Part shown: in pieces, positions 1 to 11,300 of the stretch
Numbering within the stretch: the stretch's first letter is position 1
Layout: the number at the start of each line of letters is the position of its first letter
NCBI GenBank assembly: GCA_015680685.1
Contig: MNCI01003660.1
Coordinates: 88,360-152,359, forward strand
Reading direction: 5' to 3'
Origin: Gnetum montanum
Lineage: Eukaryota > Streptophyta > Gnetopsida > Gnetales > Gnetaceae
Length of the DNA stretch: 64,000 bases
Notes under the pieces: model-generated
Told to the model about the DNA's origin: nothing
What the model saw: the letters and a program-made list of their open reading frames with translations, nothing else
Database searches by the model: none
Program-made: the position numbers and the translations under genes

Positions 1-600
1 GCCTAGTATTGATAAACTCATTGATACTACAACTGGACATGCCTTCTTATCTTTTATGGATGGATTCTCAGGATACAACAAAATTAGTATCAACCCAGAG
101 CACCAACTTAGCATGACCCTCATGACCCCTTGGGGGACCTTTTGCTACACCATGATGCCCTTTGGCCTTAAGAATGTAAGAGCAACTTATAAAAGAGCCA
201 TGATGTATATCTTCAATGACTACATGTTAGGATTGCTCAATGATTATGTAGATGATTTAGGTGTTAAGTTCAAAGTGACTAGTGACCTAGACCTTATGCT
301 TAAATGATGCCTTAGGTTTGAACTTAGACTTAATCCTAAGAAGTGTGTCTTTGGTGTTAAAACTAGTAAGATGCTTGGATTTGTAGTATTAGAAGCAAGG
401 ATACATGCTAATCTTGATAAGATTAAGGTCATCTCCAACTTGGTAGCACCAATTGATCTCAAGTAGCTTCAAGGACTACAAGGTAGATTACAATTTATTC
501 ATAGGTTCATCGCTAGGCTTACGAATAAGCTAGAAAGCATGCAACACTTGCTTAAGAAAGGAGTTTACTATGGTGACACTAATGCATCATGGCCATATGA
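1..600 (+). pseudogene. Ty3/gypsy reverse transcriptase relic
   Basis: This is the middle and end of a gypsy reverse transcriptase, the enzyme that copies element RNA into DNA. The frame shows the palm block DGFSGYNKI, then GTFCYTMMPFGLKN, the catalytic box YVDDL (about 247-261), the LNPKKC-FGV block and the LGFVV block, followed by the connection towards RNase H (LQGLQGRLQFIHRFIA, then LLKKGVYY). In-frame stops at 304 (TGA) and 463 (TAG) show it is dead. The wording is closest to the Tat/Ogre/Athila side of the family. The 5' part lies outside the window, and the similarity ends near 600 where unrelated repeat DNA begins. Confidence 0.85.
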
Positions 601-689
601 CATCCTTTTGTTGTGCTCCACCTACAAGCCCACTTGAATGTAGCACATCTCATTTAGTGGAAAAAAACTAAGTCCATCAAGCATAACCA

Positions 690-707
690 CCCCCCCCCCC
701 CCCCCCC
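690..707. repeat. C18 homopolymer run
   Basis: Eighteen consecutive C bases lie between two imperfect copies of a short segment containing AAGTCCAT and AGCATAAC (about 670-686 and 724-742). Such runs are unstable and error-prone in assembly, so the exact length is uncertain. Confidence 0.9.
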
Positions 708-999
708 ATTCAATGGAAAAACCCCAAGTCCATTGAGCATAACATAGCTCACTCAATGGGAAAACTACATCAAAAATACCCTTGGGAAAAAGCACATTGC
801 TAAGTGGCCAAAGAAACCTTGGAATGGAGTGTTGGTTCCTCAAACACATCTGCCAAGCAAACCATACTTCTAAAAATGAAACACATCATTTGAAGCATTT
901 GACCAATATTTGTTAGCCCTTGTAACCATTTCTTCATGACCTCATTACCTTTTCATCATCATAGCCTCACTTCATCATCATTTTCACTCTTAAGCACAA

Positions 1000-3210
1000 T
1001 TCAATACTACTAAATCAAGCATGGAGAAAAGACATTGGTGATGGACCTATAGTGGTGTTTTGTATTCTTTGTCAATGCCTCTCAGGTTAATCCTCCAAAC
1101 ATGAAGAAAGAGGAGTCGATGAAACATCACAAAAATTTATGTTACAAATCCCACTTTTCAACTTGAGGCAAAGATTCATTGTAAATGTAAGATATGTAGT
1201 ACATGAACTATAGTCTTACACATTTCAACTTCTTGAGGCCAAAAAATACTTCAAAAGTTGTTATTGCCTCACTTCCGAAGTGAAAAAAGATATCTAATAT
1301 CTATATTTTGGTTTGGGAAGGCTAAAAATTCTTGGCAATGGCTAAAATTGGCCTTTTCATGAGTTTTTGTAGGGGTATAGTCCCAACTACTTTGGAGCCA
1401 TTTTCAGTAGGCTCAATAGCTTCAAAAAACTTAGTAGTTACGATAGTCATAGTAGCTACAGTAGCCATAGTAGTTACAATACTCAGTGTAGTCACCACCA
1501 AGACCCGATAGAAGTGCAATGTTGGAATTGCTAGGATGACCATTTCTTCAAACAACAACTAGCGTAGTCATCCCAAGGCAACAACAACCAACATAAATAG
1601 CACTTTCCACAATGGGTTCAACAATTTTTGTAGTTTTTATCCATCTTTCCATTTGCCATCAGTTTTTCCATTTCCAAGGCTTTCAACATAGTCACAAAAG
1701 CCTATCTATTATTTATGGTAAATGGATGGGTTTTGTGGGTGTGTTTCATTTTGGACTTACTAAAAATACCAACTACACTAGCAGTAAATGACAAACTACG
1801 CTAGTAGTAGATGATCAACTATATTGGCAATAGATGACCAAGTATGCTAGTAGTAGATGATCAACTACGCTGATAGTAGATGACAACTAGGTTGATAGTA
1901 GATGATAACTACATTGATAGGTGATCGTTGACCACTACTGACATAGCAAATGCCCCACCACCATATTCACAAAAATCCATTTACTATTTATGATAAAAAT
2001 ATGGGTTTTGTAGGTGTAGTCCATAATGGACTTTCCAAAAATGACAACTATGCTAATAGTAGCTAACTGACTATGTTGGAAGTAGTAATCATTGTAACTG
2101 ACAATCAATGCTAATTTGTAAGCAATCAATGATAGTTCCAAAATTGGCAACCTTGACCTATAAAAGCCCAACATTAACACCATTTTTGGGTTCCAAATTT
2201 TGCCATTTTTGGAATCCTGTAGAGCAACTCAAAATGCTTTGCATTCCAAGAACTTGACATTATCACAACCATTGATAATAGTACCACTTTTTCTATTTTC
2301 AATAACCATATTATCAAATCCATTTTTAACCCAACTACATTTTTGGTAGTAGAAACTAGCACTACACTAGGTGTAGACATCCCCACATAATTGCCATTAA
2401 TGCTAAAAGTGCATACCCCATCACATTTCCATCTCCCTTTGCAACCATCAAAAATCCATTATATCCATTACACCCTTGCCAGCTGGTGCCATTTGGTGGT
2501 AGAAACTAGAACTACACTAGGCACAAAGACTCTCATGTAGTTTTCATTACTTTAAACATGAAATGAAAATTCCATCCCCATGCACCAGATTTGATGAAAA
2601 CTAACTAAAAGTTGTAGTAGGCCAAAACTAGAAGGAAATAAGATCATGGAGGTAGCCTTCTCCAATGGTCTTCAAGCTTCAGCTAGTAACTTCCTATGCC
2701 CTTAGCACAAACTTATACACTAGGAAATCAATCTTTATTTATTTTCTTTTATAAATTGGATAGTTCATGTTGTAAAAATTTTGGTTTCCATTTCCATTTC
2801 TACATTTATTTTTGTAATTGTAATTTCTTTTTCCATTTCCTTTTTTTAGTAGGCCTTTTTTATCTATGTTTTCAGTAGGGCATTTTTAGTAGGCCATTTC
2901 TATCTACATTCCCATTTACATTTACAATTCTAAAACCATTCCCATTTGAAATTCCATAAGTCCTTGGGTGATAAACAAGACCATCTAGGGCACCTTGGAT
3001 CCCATTTTTGCAAAGGCCCTTGGGATTCAAGGTTAAGATAGTTTTGACACTTAAATATTTTGATTTCCCCTATTCTAGCAATGAAGATTTCTAGCACCAA
3101 TAAATGGATAATCTGAAGACCTTTGAGGGAGAAGCTACTCTTAGGATTGATTTTGTATAAGAGATGGGGGATCTCCATGCATAAGTGAAGGAAAATCTTA
3201 AAAAGAAGGC
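1000..3210 (+). repeat. interspersed repeat R, copy 1
   Basis: This non-coding block aligns by eye with 31080-32790 in the same orientation. Matching landmarks, in order, are the ATTCATTGTAAA segment near 1170, the CCTCACTTCC...AAGTGAAAAAA segment near 1270, a CCTATAAAAG promoter-like word near 2157, and the AAGTCCTTGGGTGAT...CCTTGGATCC...CCTTGGGAT segment near 2958. The TATA-like word in the same place in both copies suggests an LTR or a short non-autonomous retroelement. I see no protein-coding domain. Open frames here are short and are not shared between the copies. Confidence 0.6.
1771..1929 (+). repeat. minisatellite, 22-23 bp unit, about 7 copies
   Basis: Seven diverged tandem units begin AACTA and end near GATGATC or GATGAC, with a GCTAGTAGTAGAT-like core. 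Two more degenerate units follow at about 2046-2090. The array sits inside repeat copy R1 and has no counterpart in R2, which carries a different tandem duplication. Confidence 0.8.
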
Positions 3211-3279
3211 TAAAGGAAAAGTCCTGATGAGGAATGAGGGTAAGAAACAATAAATTTTACTATTGGTATTTTAGTTTGG

Positions 3280-3480
3280 GTTCACTTGAAGAGGAAGAGA
3301 TTAATATGTATTAACTTCTCTAAGTTGAAATTCAAGAAGATAGATTCTTTCATAATCAAGACCAAAATTAATGGTAATGCCTGTAATATTAGATTACCCA
3401 ATGATGTTGGTATGTATTTTATATTTAATATTTTAGATCTTGTACACTATCATGGATTGGTTGATGAGAAAATCATATAG
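3280..3480 (+). pseudogene. gypsy integrase C-terminal tail relic
   Basis: The frame reads KLKFKKIDSFIIKTKINGNA, then IRLPNDVGMYFIFNILDLVHYH. This matches the end of plant gypsy integrases, where a KL-RKFGPFKI segment is followed by NAY-LDLP and FNVADL-YH. A stop follows at 3478. It may belong to the same old element as the RT relic at 1-600, but the DNA between them is unrelated repeat, so the link is inference. No clear chromodomain follows. Confidence 0.7.
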
Positions 3481-3795
3481 GGTAACATTGTAAGTTGAAG
3501 GGGGCTATTGATTAGTCCAAGCCTTCAATGGAGATGAAAGGAATCGTACTTAAGTAAAGAGAAACCTCAATAACTTCTAGAGTGAAGAGGTAAGAGTAGT
3601 TAATCAATTGGTAAGATCTATCCATTGATGATGTTGTATGGATTTTTGAGATCAAACTTGATGAGTGAGGACTCACATCTATCCCTACTCCATTATGCAC
3701 ATGAGTTAACTTTTTGATCGGTGGGAGAGTTGGTATATGAATACCTATTTCGATCCCATTACTTCATCCCTAAGGATGAATTTTGTAGGTTTTGG

Positions 3796-4015
3796 GCTTT
3801 GTGAAGACATCTTGGAGGTCAAGGAGACATCTTTGCTAAATGTAGAGTCTTTACATTAAGTGCTAGAGACATCTTGTAGGAAGTGGAGATGTCTCTTCAA
3901 GAATTAAGATGTCTCTAGTGAGACATCTCTTATAGTCTAGAGATGTCTCTGCCAAATTAGAGATATCTCTCATGAAATAGAGATTTCTTCTAAGAATCAA
4001 AGACATTTCTATTGC
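3796..4015. repeat. cluster of AGACATCT / AGATGTCT words
   Basis: About eight copies of GAGACATCT or its reverse complement AGATGTCTC occur within roughly 180 bp, together with near-variants such as AGATATCTC. Both orientations are mixed. It could be a promoter-region motif array of an unrecognised LTR or a decayed tandem repeat. No gene is visible between 3480 and 4440. Confidence 0.6.
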
Positions 4016-4439
4016 AAGTTGGGTTTTTCAAATAGAAAACTATTTAAAGCTAAAGATGACATGTATGATTAGGGAAACTTTTGAGTTAGTTCATTCCAAA
4101 TTATGAAATAGCTAAATAAGAGGAGAAAAAAGATGGGAAAAATTAAGGATTTTTAATTTGAGTGTGAAAAACTATTTTTCATTTTTCTAATAAATATTAT
4201 GATTATTTCATGTTTTTTGTCATGGATAGTTGGCAAGAGATGTTATGAGAGCACAATATGTAAGTGCATGATTAGGTTGTAGCTCTAAGATTAATTATGT
4301 ATGTATTGACCTCTATTTACTTATAGTCTTTCTTGTGAGTTAAGATGTTAGTCCTAAGTTGTAAGAGATATTTTCTCTTCATTATTCCTTGCATTAAGGA
4401 TAATTTTTATGTGGTTGTAGAGCCTCATGATTTCTAATA

Positions 4440-5717
4440 TGGATGAGTCATCTAGTCATATTTTACAAGTCAATTGTATGCTTGAATTTGGAATGTGTGT
4501 AATGTACCTTGTGTTTGTGTTTTTTACATTCCTAGTTAAGGGTTCAATATCCTTGGTTTGCATTCTTACCTTCTAGTTCATAATTTTATGTTTTGAGCAT
4601 GTTTGAGAATTCTTTGGAATTTTCTAGCTTCATTTTTAAACCCTCAAAATGCTTTAACATATTCCTAGATATTCCAACTTTCATTTAAGAAAATGAAGAC
4701 GTAGTGTTAGGATCAAGAGCACATTGACTTTCCTATACCAATGTAACCCCTATGTTAGTTCACTACAGGGGCACTAATGCATCTCCTTGGAGCCTTGGTT
4801 TTCCTACCTATACATTCTAGCCTCTTCTAGAATCTCCTGAGAAGTTTTAGCTACACTGATGGGCATCCATTAATGCTTGGATGCTAGCAAACCCTTGCCA
4901 TTATGTTGCAAAAACTATAAATGCTTGGGATGAGCTTTGTATAAAAGGACCTTTATTCCAAGTATTTTCCTTTGGCTTTTGGCATTTGGTTTTGCGTGAA
5001 GAGCTCTTCCTCCCTTGGGTAGGTAATTCCTTCCTTATTTTATATGTGTTTTGAATTGTTGCTTTTAAAAGTGCAAGTAGACTCTATCAAAGTATTACCT
5101 TACATATGTAGCCCAAAATTGTTTGTTTAGTGTAGAGTCCAATGTTTGTGCGATGAATAAAGCTTATGATTTTTCCATATTTTTGCATCATTAATGGTTT
5201 AAATATTAAAATACCAAAAAAATTATAAAATATTAAAACCATAAAATATTTATTCTTTTTTCAATTTCATAACCTACAATGATTCAACCTTATCTAAGGA
5301 GGTTACAACTATATAACATGATGTTGGATCATTGAAGTTATGACTAAGTACTCTTTTGTTTGCATTTGTATTTGTGTGCTTTATGTTGCACTTATCCCTT
5401 GAAGGATTGCAACAAAAGCATTGTCCCTATTTTGAGATTTCATTTATTTATTATTGTTTGTTTATTTATTCAAATTATAAAATCCATAAAAATGATAAAA
5501 TATAAAGTCATAAATATTTTATCTATCTCTAACTATGGAAACATAGGTTTTCATTTGTATCATATATAGTACAATTCCTTTTCTATCTATTGAATGCAAT
5601 AATATACATGAGTGTTCTTGGTAATAGAATTAATATCTTCCTCAAAGCTTATGACTAGGTTACACTACGATTTGTATGATATATCCCATTGGTCCAAAAC
5701 CAATGTAATAATTATCA
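4440..5717 (+). repeat. 5' LTR of element C
   Basis: It aligns over its length with 25166-26357. Shared landmarks are GTCATCTAGT near the start, the CTTACCTTCTAGTTCA segment, a TATA box, the GATGA(A/G)TAAA segment and the ATATCCCATTGGTCC segment near the end. It ends in TCA immediately before a tRNA-Asp-type PBS. It is strongly diverged from its partner. Confidence 0.7.
4940..4947 (+). promoter_or_regulatory. LTR TATA box of element C
   Basis: TATAAAAG is preserved at the matching position in the 3' LTR (25665-25672), so it is probably the U3 core promoter. Confidence 0.55.
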
Positions 5718-5718
5718 T

Positions 5719-5736
5719 TGGCATCTTTTCCAGGGA
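5719..5736 (+). other. primer binding site of element C (tRNA-Asp type)
   Basis: TGGCATCTTTTCCAGGGA follows the LTR end by one base. It is a decayed form of the plant tRNA-Asp complement TGGCGCCGTTGCCGGGGA used by Athila-type elements. Confidence 0.65.
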
Positions 5737-5844
5737 AGATATTGGTGAATTTTATGAAAATAATTGTACATTCTTAATTATAACTTTTATTCAAATCAAG
5801 TGTGTATTTTAGTGTTGTGTGTTTATGTTTTGAACATAAATAAA

Positions 5845-7420
5845 ATGGTAGATAACACTAAGAGTCTAAAGAAGGGATTTTGTAAGGACTAAAAAGATGA
5901 AGGCTTTTTGTTACCTTTGAGAATTTAAAGGATAAGATCCTTCCACTAGTTGTGTTGCGTTATCATCAAGATAAGAAGTAAAGGTGAAGAGATGATTATG
6001 GTTAGTTTTCTATGAACCCTGTGGTGGTTGCACTAGATGATCTTATTAATGACTTAATCAATGTGGGGTTAGAGGATGAAAATATTGTGTACAAAGCTTA
6101 TGAGTGCATGGTTAAGGATTATAGATCTTTGTACATGCAAGATCATAGAGATTAAATGGTATAGGAATAGGTTTCTCATAGCTTTTCATGTAATTGTAAA
6201 GATGGAGAGCAAGAAGCTAAAGTAGATAAAAAGACAAAGAGAAAACCCACCATCAAGGCCTTTGTTTAGGTACTTTCACTCAAAGTGTAGCTTACCACGA
6301 TGATCTTCTTTCTAGGTTCTAGCATTCCCACTTGTTTGGACCTACCAATGATATGATTGATTCCTCTTTGTTTAATTAGGATGATTATTATAAGTTCATA
6401 AAAGTTGTACATATTTAAAGGAAGCATGTTCATAACTGTAGGATCCAATGAACTAGCATTACTAATGTACTAATGTATAGAGGATATATCAATGATGATC
6501 TCCAACTTCATGTTCATGCCTTTGATAATGATTGCTATCTCCAAGGGATCATCAAAAACCTGGTATAAATTTGTACCTCCTCAATCAAATCAAAAATGGA
6601 TTGACATGATCAAAACATTTTGCACAAATTTTTAGGCCTATGCTCAAATTTTAAACATTTTGAAGGATATGTTTGGATGGATGCAAGGATCCCATGAGCC
6701 TCTCAACATCACCATAGAAAGGTACATGAAAATTGCTCATAATTATTTGAACCATGATATTAAAGAAAGAGGGTAGTTAATGCACACTATAGAAGGGCTA
6801 ATGTAAGAAAAAAGGGAGCACATGAAGATGTACATGATGGGTCAAGTGTACAAAAATTAAGAAAATTTTAAATACCATTGCTAGCATGAAGGATGAATGG
6901 TGAACACAATAGTCAACTAAGGAGTATAATCATGATCCATCATGAAAATGAGAAATAAAAAATGTAAAGGGTACTATCAATCCCCCTACTAAAATTGAGG
7001 CTTTAGCATAAGATTAGATTAGAATAAATAAACCAATGATAGACTTAGCCCATCATGTGGCCTAGATCTAGGATGCATTAGATGAAAAGAGAACCACTAA
7101 TTTCAAGGACATTAATGATAAGACTGTTGAAGGTACTACCAAAGTAGTTGCATCATAAGAATTCATAGAAAGGTATGATGGCAAGGGTAAAATGAAGGTC
7201 TCTTACTTTAAAAGTATTTAAGAAGATCCAAATGAGGCTTTCCCATCCTTCTCTAATGATTAGGATCCATGTGAATACTACATAGACTCTCATGATTTTC
7301 AATGCTACCTAGTCATGGCTCACATGTTTAGTAAGATGGAATGATTTAGGATATCTTTGAATCCTAGGTTCATAAAAAGGTAAAGAAGGAGAATCCCATA
7401 CCCTAGTCATTCATACTTTT
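5845..7420 (+). pseudogene. gag relic of element C
   Basis: The likely start is the ATG at 5845, about 110 bp after the PBS. The recognisable core (about 6560-6800) reads KTWYKFVPPQSNQKWIDMIKTF, a segment on LKDMFGWMQGS, then LNITIERYMKIAHNYL. It aligns with the retrotransposon Gag domain of element 3 (AKVWYRSLKPNSIRHW, EPLDMTLERYYSLLNN). A degenerate zinc knuckle lies at 7270-7305, with Cys, a lost second Cys (now Tyr), His and Cys. Gag forms the virus-like particle that packages element RNA. Many stops and frameshifts are present. Confidence 0.7.
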
Positions 7421-8089
7421 CTGAAGGTGCTTATCCATAGCTCATATAGTAATACTAATAGTGACAAGCTCCAAATCCTTAGGGTGATGCTCCATGAAAT
7501 CTTCTAACTTGGATGCAATAATAGATGGTACCTCTACTTAATATTTACTTTTATGATGCATAAGAAAGTACTTATCAACTCCTTATTATGATACATTAAC
7601 AGTACCTACTTGCTTTCAATAATCATCCTAACCAAGCTTCCTAGGAGTAGCAACAACTTGTACATCTTCATCCCTTGCAAGGTGGGATACCCAATAATCC
7701 ACAACCAAGATAGGAAAAATCATGTAATATTTTCTATGTTAATGATCCTATGTCTATTCATGCATCTAGGAAACATGAGTGTTCATCTCTTGATTTGGTT
7801 GTGGGAGAAAGTTTGAGCTCCCATGGTAGAAGATTTTACTATAAGCACAGACATGAGAATCTCTTCACCTTGTAGAGAGGAAACTCATTTAAGCTAAGTA
7901 AAAGTCCATAATTATGAGATCTTGATGAACATCCTTGGTCATAATTCAACTACAATATTTACTTTAGTAATGAGTTCCATTACTATGTTTAGTGAAGATA
8001 ACACAATGGAACCTAATCATGATGCTATTACCATCTATGTGTCTATGGTGGAAACATGGGTAGTTAAAGCATAATTTTTATTTGAAAAG

Positions 8090-8480
8090 AAATAAAATCC
8101 TAGTAGTTTTATAATGGAGATCCAAATTAATGAAAATGATTATTGTAGAGCTCTTTGTGACTTCAATTCAAAAGTCAATATCATCTCATTATAGCAATAC
8201 CTTAATTAGGGGATTCCTCCTTCTAAGTGTACCAACATTTTATTAGACCTAGTAGACCAATCATACACATATCCCATGGGATAGGTATGTAATTTAATCA
8301 CTTTCATTGTAGGTTAGTTGTAACTTTCTAATTTTCTAATGCTTAGATTAGAAGATAAGTTGGAAGATGATCTTCATGTTATAATGGAAAGAGCCTGGTT
8401 GAGTACTACAAATGCCAGTTATTTTTTCAAGACCTCCACCTCAAGATCGGTAGAACAGATGAGACTTGAAGGATAACATA
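8090..8480 (+). pseudogene. aspartic protease relic of element C
   Basis: The translation contains CRALCDFNSKVNIISL, matching the active-site region CKALIDLGASVNVMP of Athila-type retropepsins. Downstream, NFLMLRLEDKLEDDLHVIMERAWLSTTNA matches the flap-to-C-terminal segment with its I-MGRPFLAT block. The catalytic D-T/S/L-G triad has become DFN, so it could not cleave. This enzyme would normally process the Gag-Pol polyprotein. No RT domain follows, which is unusual. Confidence 0.65.
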
Positions 8481-8520
8481 CAAGAGAATACTTTGTAATC
8501 CTTCCTAGTCCTACTGTACC

Positions 8521-11100
8521 ATGACATTAAGCCATTCAAACAAACTAGACAAAGCATTCATTGAGGAATTTCTAGTTTATCATAATGAACATTTGTCAAC
8601 TTTGAGCATGCTTAAAAATCAAGTTTCTATTCTACTTAAAGGGTTTCTAGATAATAGGAATGGATTAATAGTAGGGGAGAAATCCATCCTCTCATATGAA
8701 AAGTTTATTTTCTGCTATTTTTTTTGTCTAATTAATAATGATTGGAGTGTTTAGTTAGGAATTTTTACTTTTTGAGCTTAATGAATAATTAAATATAAGA
8801 TTTTATTTTCTTTTGGAATATTTTTATTTGTTTATGTGGAAACACTAGCTTATGTGCTTTATGAATGCTTCTCAAATAAGCTAATGGTGGATGGATAAGC
8901 TATAATTTCAATGATGATGCAAATGCACTAGATGGGTTCAACATGAAGATTGATTGATAGAATGCCCATGCAATAATATCCATCCATCCACTTTTTTTCT
9001 ATTCATTACTAGTAAAACAAGCTTAGATTTAGTAGGGAGCAAGAACTCACATTTAAAGCTATGGTAGCTAATGTATTAGAACTATGGACAAGTGGTGGAT
9101 TCAGGCTTCAAAGTATGAGCTTCAAAATCTTGGATGAGGTTCTAGTTACTGGTACAAGAAGGGTATGTCATCAAGGATTCTCTTAACTACTAGATGTATC
9201 TAATGAGTGTGATTCAACCAAGGGGCAAGTGATGCCTTACCCATAAATCTACATGTGCCATGCAGTGAGGAATAAATTCTCATATTTGTGTAAGTTGAAG
9301 ACTCTAGGTGGTGATCTAGCACTTCAAGCATTTCCATGATTTTCATGCTTCATCAAAAAATCCTCTTCCTATAAAAGAAATAAAATAAAATATATATGAT
9401 GAAAAGAAAATATATATTAAAAAAAAGAAAGATAAAAGCAAAAAGAGATAATGGAAAGAGCAATGTACTTTCAAACTTATTAGTTGTACATGTTGGTATG
9501 TTTATCATCCAAAGTGATCTTATAGTTACTCATACCAGAGTCAAGCTAGTGGTTAAATCTATATCTATGTAAACTTTTCTCACGTTTAACCCATTTTCTA
9601 GATCAATTAGCATTTCATAATGCACAATCCAAGATAATATCTTGCTCATGTATATGTGCATGGATGAAGGAAAACCAATCTAGAATCTTAACATCTAGAT
9701 GTTCATGGCATGTTGCTTTGGTTTAATTCACACTAATGATTAAACCATGGAACTATCAAGGATAGATGACACTGAATGTGATTGTTGTGACCTTGCACTT
9801 GAAAGAAAGATTTAAAGGATTATTACTATTATATGAATGAGTAATGGTAAAAGGATGTACTAGCAAATCTCTCTTGGAGTGTATGATATGCTTACATGCT
9901 TCATGAGCTAATTAAATGATTTTTTGGGGATCTAGTGATGTTTCACTCTCTTATTTTCTCTTTCTCATTAATTATTAATTCTTCATCTCTTCCATTTCAT
10001 TCTTATCCATGGATGTGTATGGAAGGAGCTTAATCAAGGAAATAAAAGTATGAGGTTTGGCCATCCAAGATGATAGAATCATGTTTGATACTAATGTCTC
10101 ATTGGTTGTTGAAAATGCATGGATATCTCGTCAATGGGTTTCAAAAGGATAATGAAGGAAAGTGCATACCATAAGAAGGACTAAATTTTAAATCCTTGGT
10201 CTCTTAACCATATATGTGCATGATATAAATCTTATCTCCTTGTAATGGTGAGGGATACATTACATATAACTCTTGATTGGTCTTCCGCTTGTGTGAGTTT
10301 CAATTGTTCATGGTTCAAGGTTTGACCATGATAAACTCTATTCATCTTAATTATGCCTATATTTAATTACTTTCGGCAATATCATCATTTTCCGATTACT
10401 CTAATCCCTCTTTTATAGTCTTGGATTTATGAGAATGCCTATATGGATCAACTAACTCATTGTCCATAACCTATGATGTCATATGAGGTAAGTTGAACAT
10501 GCTCTTATTTGTCTTACCCCTTGTAAGCTTTTTGAGGTTAATTCATGATGATTTTGGTTAGTGATGTACCTTGTGTGATACTTTAGAGATCATAAAAGAT
10601 AATTTAGAGACATTGTGAACAAATTTAGATATTTCTTCCATACTTGGAAAGGTGCACTAATGCATTCCTATGTTAATGTAGGATGATTGATATTCTTGTG
10701 ATAGTGCATCCTTCCCATGCATTAATGGCCCATTATATAATGTGGATGGATTTCCAAACATTTCTTTTAGTTTTTCATGCTTTTGTTTCTCCAATGTACC
10801 AAAAAAAGTGAAACTGTTATGAGTTTTTTACCATTTTAGGTGGATTGATAATATCTTTACATGCATTCTTCTTGGATTTTTTTATTCCTAGTGTTCAAGC
10901 TATGGTTCAAGCCAAGTGTCTTGTAACTTAGTTATTGATGAGAGATACCACTTTAGGTATGCCTTTAATGTATTTGATATTTATTTAAATATTTATATCT
11001 TATTCATTCTTTCTCATGCATGTCATAGTTTAATAGTTGTGATGATGTTTTTGCAAGTATTTTTCGATGGTTGTATTTATCATTGTTTTCATTAACAATT
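8521..11100 (+). other. element C non-coding middle, no RT or integrase found
   Basis: I see no reverse transcriptase, RNase H or integrase here. One 77-codon open frame (8521-8754) has no recognised domain. Some wording (ATCCATCCATCCA near 8981, a TATA-like TATATAAT near 10734) resembles the spacer between gag and ORF2 in elements 1 and 3. This suggests the sequence passes straight from protease to the ORF2 leader. Simple A-rich sequence lies at 9355-9450. Confidence 0.45.
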
Positions 11101-11112
11101 TTGTAATGGTGG

Positions 11113-11300
11113 TATGATGCCTAGGGAAACTCACTTGATTTCTAGTAGATTTTACAAATAATCATGTTGGGAAGATTGTGATTTAAGATCCATAGGCCAA
11201 GAAGTGTTAAGGTTAAATAGTCTTAGATCTATGTCATTGGACCTTTGCATTAGCCAGTAGTTCATGAGAAGGAAGAAGCTAAAGAACATAGATCTCCTAA
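11113..11300 (+). pseudogene. possible 5' end of ORF2 of element C
   Basis: An ATG followed by Pro-Arg occurs in the position expected for the ORF2 start, where elements 1 and 2 read MAPK. The frame stops after 14 codons and similarity fades near 11300. The rest of ORF2 resumes after element 1, near 22570. The assignment rests on order rather than strong similarity. Confidence 0.3.

Noticed and set aside
690-707. C18 run as a biological signal such as a quadruplex or i-motif control site.
   Set aside because: A single homopolymer in a decayed repeat, with probable length error; nothing around it suggests function.
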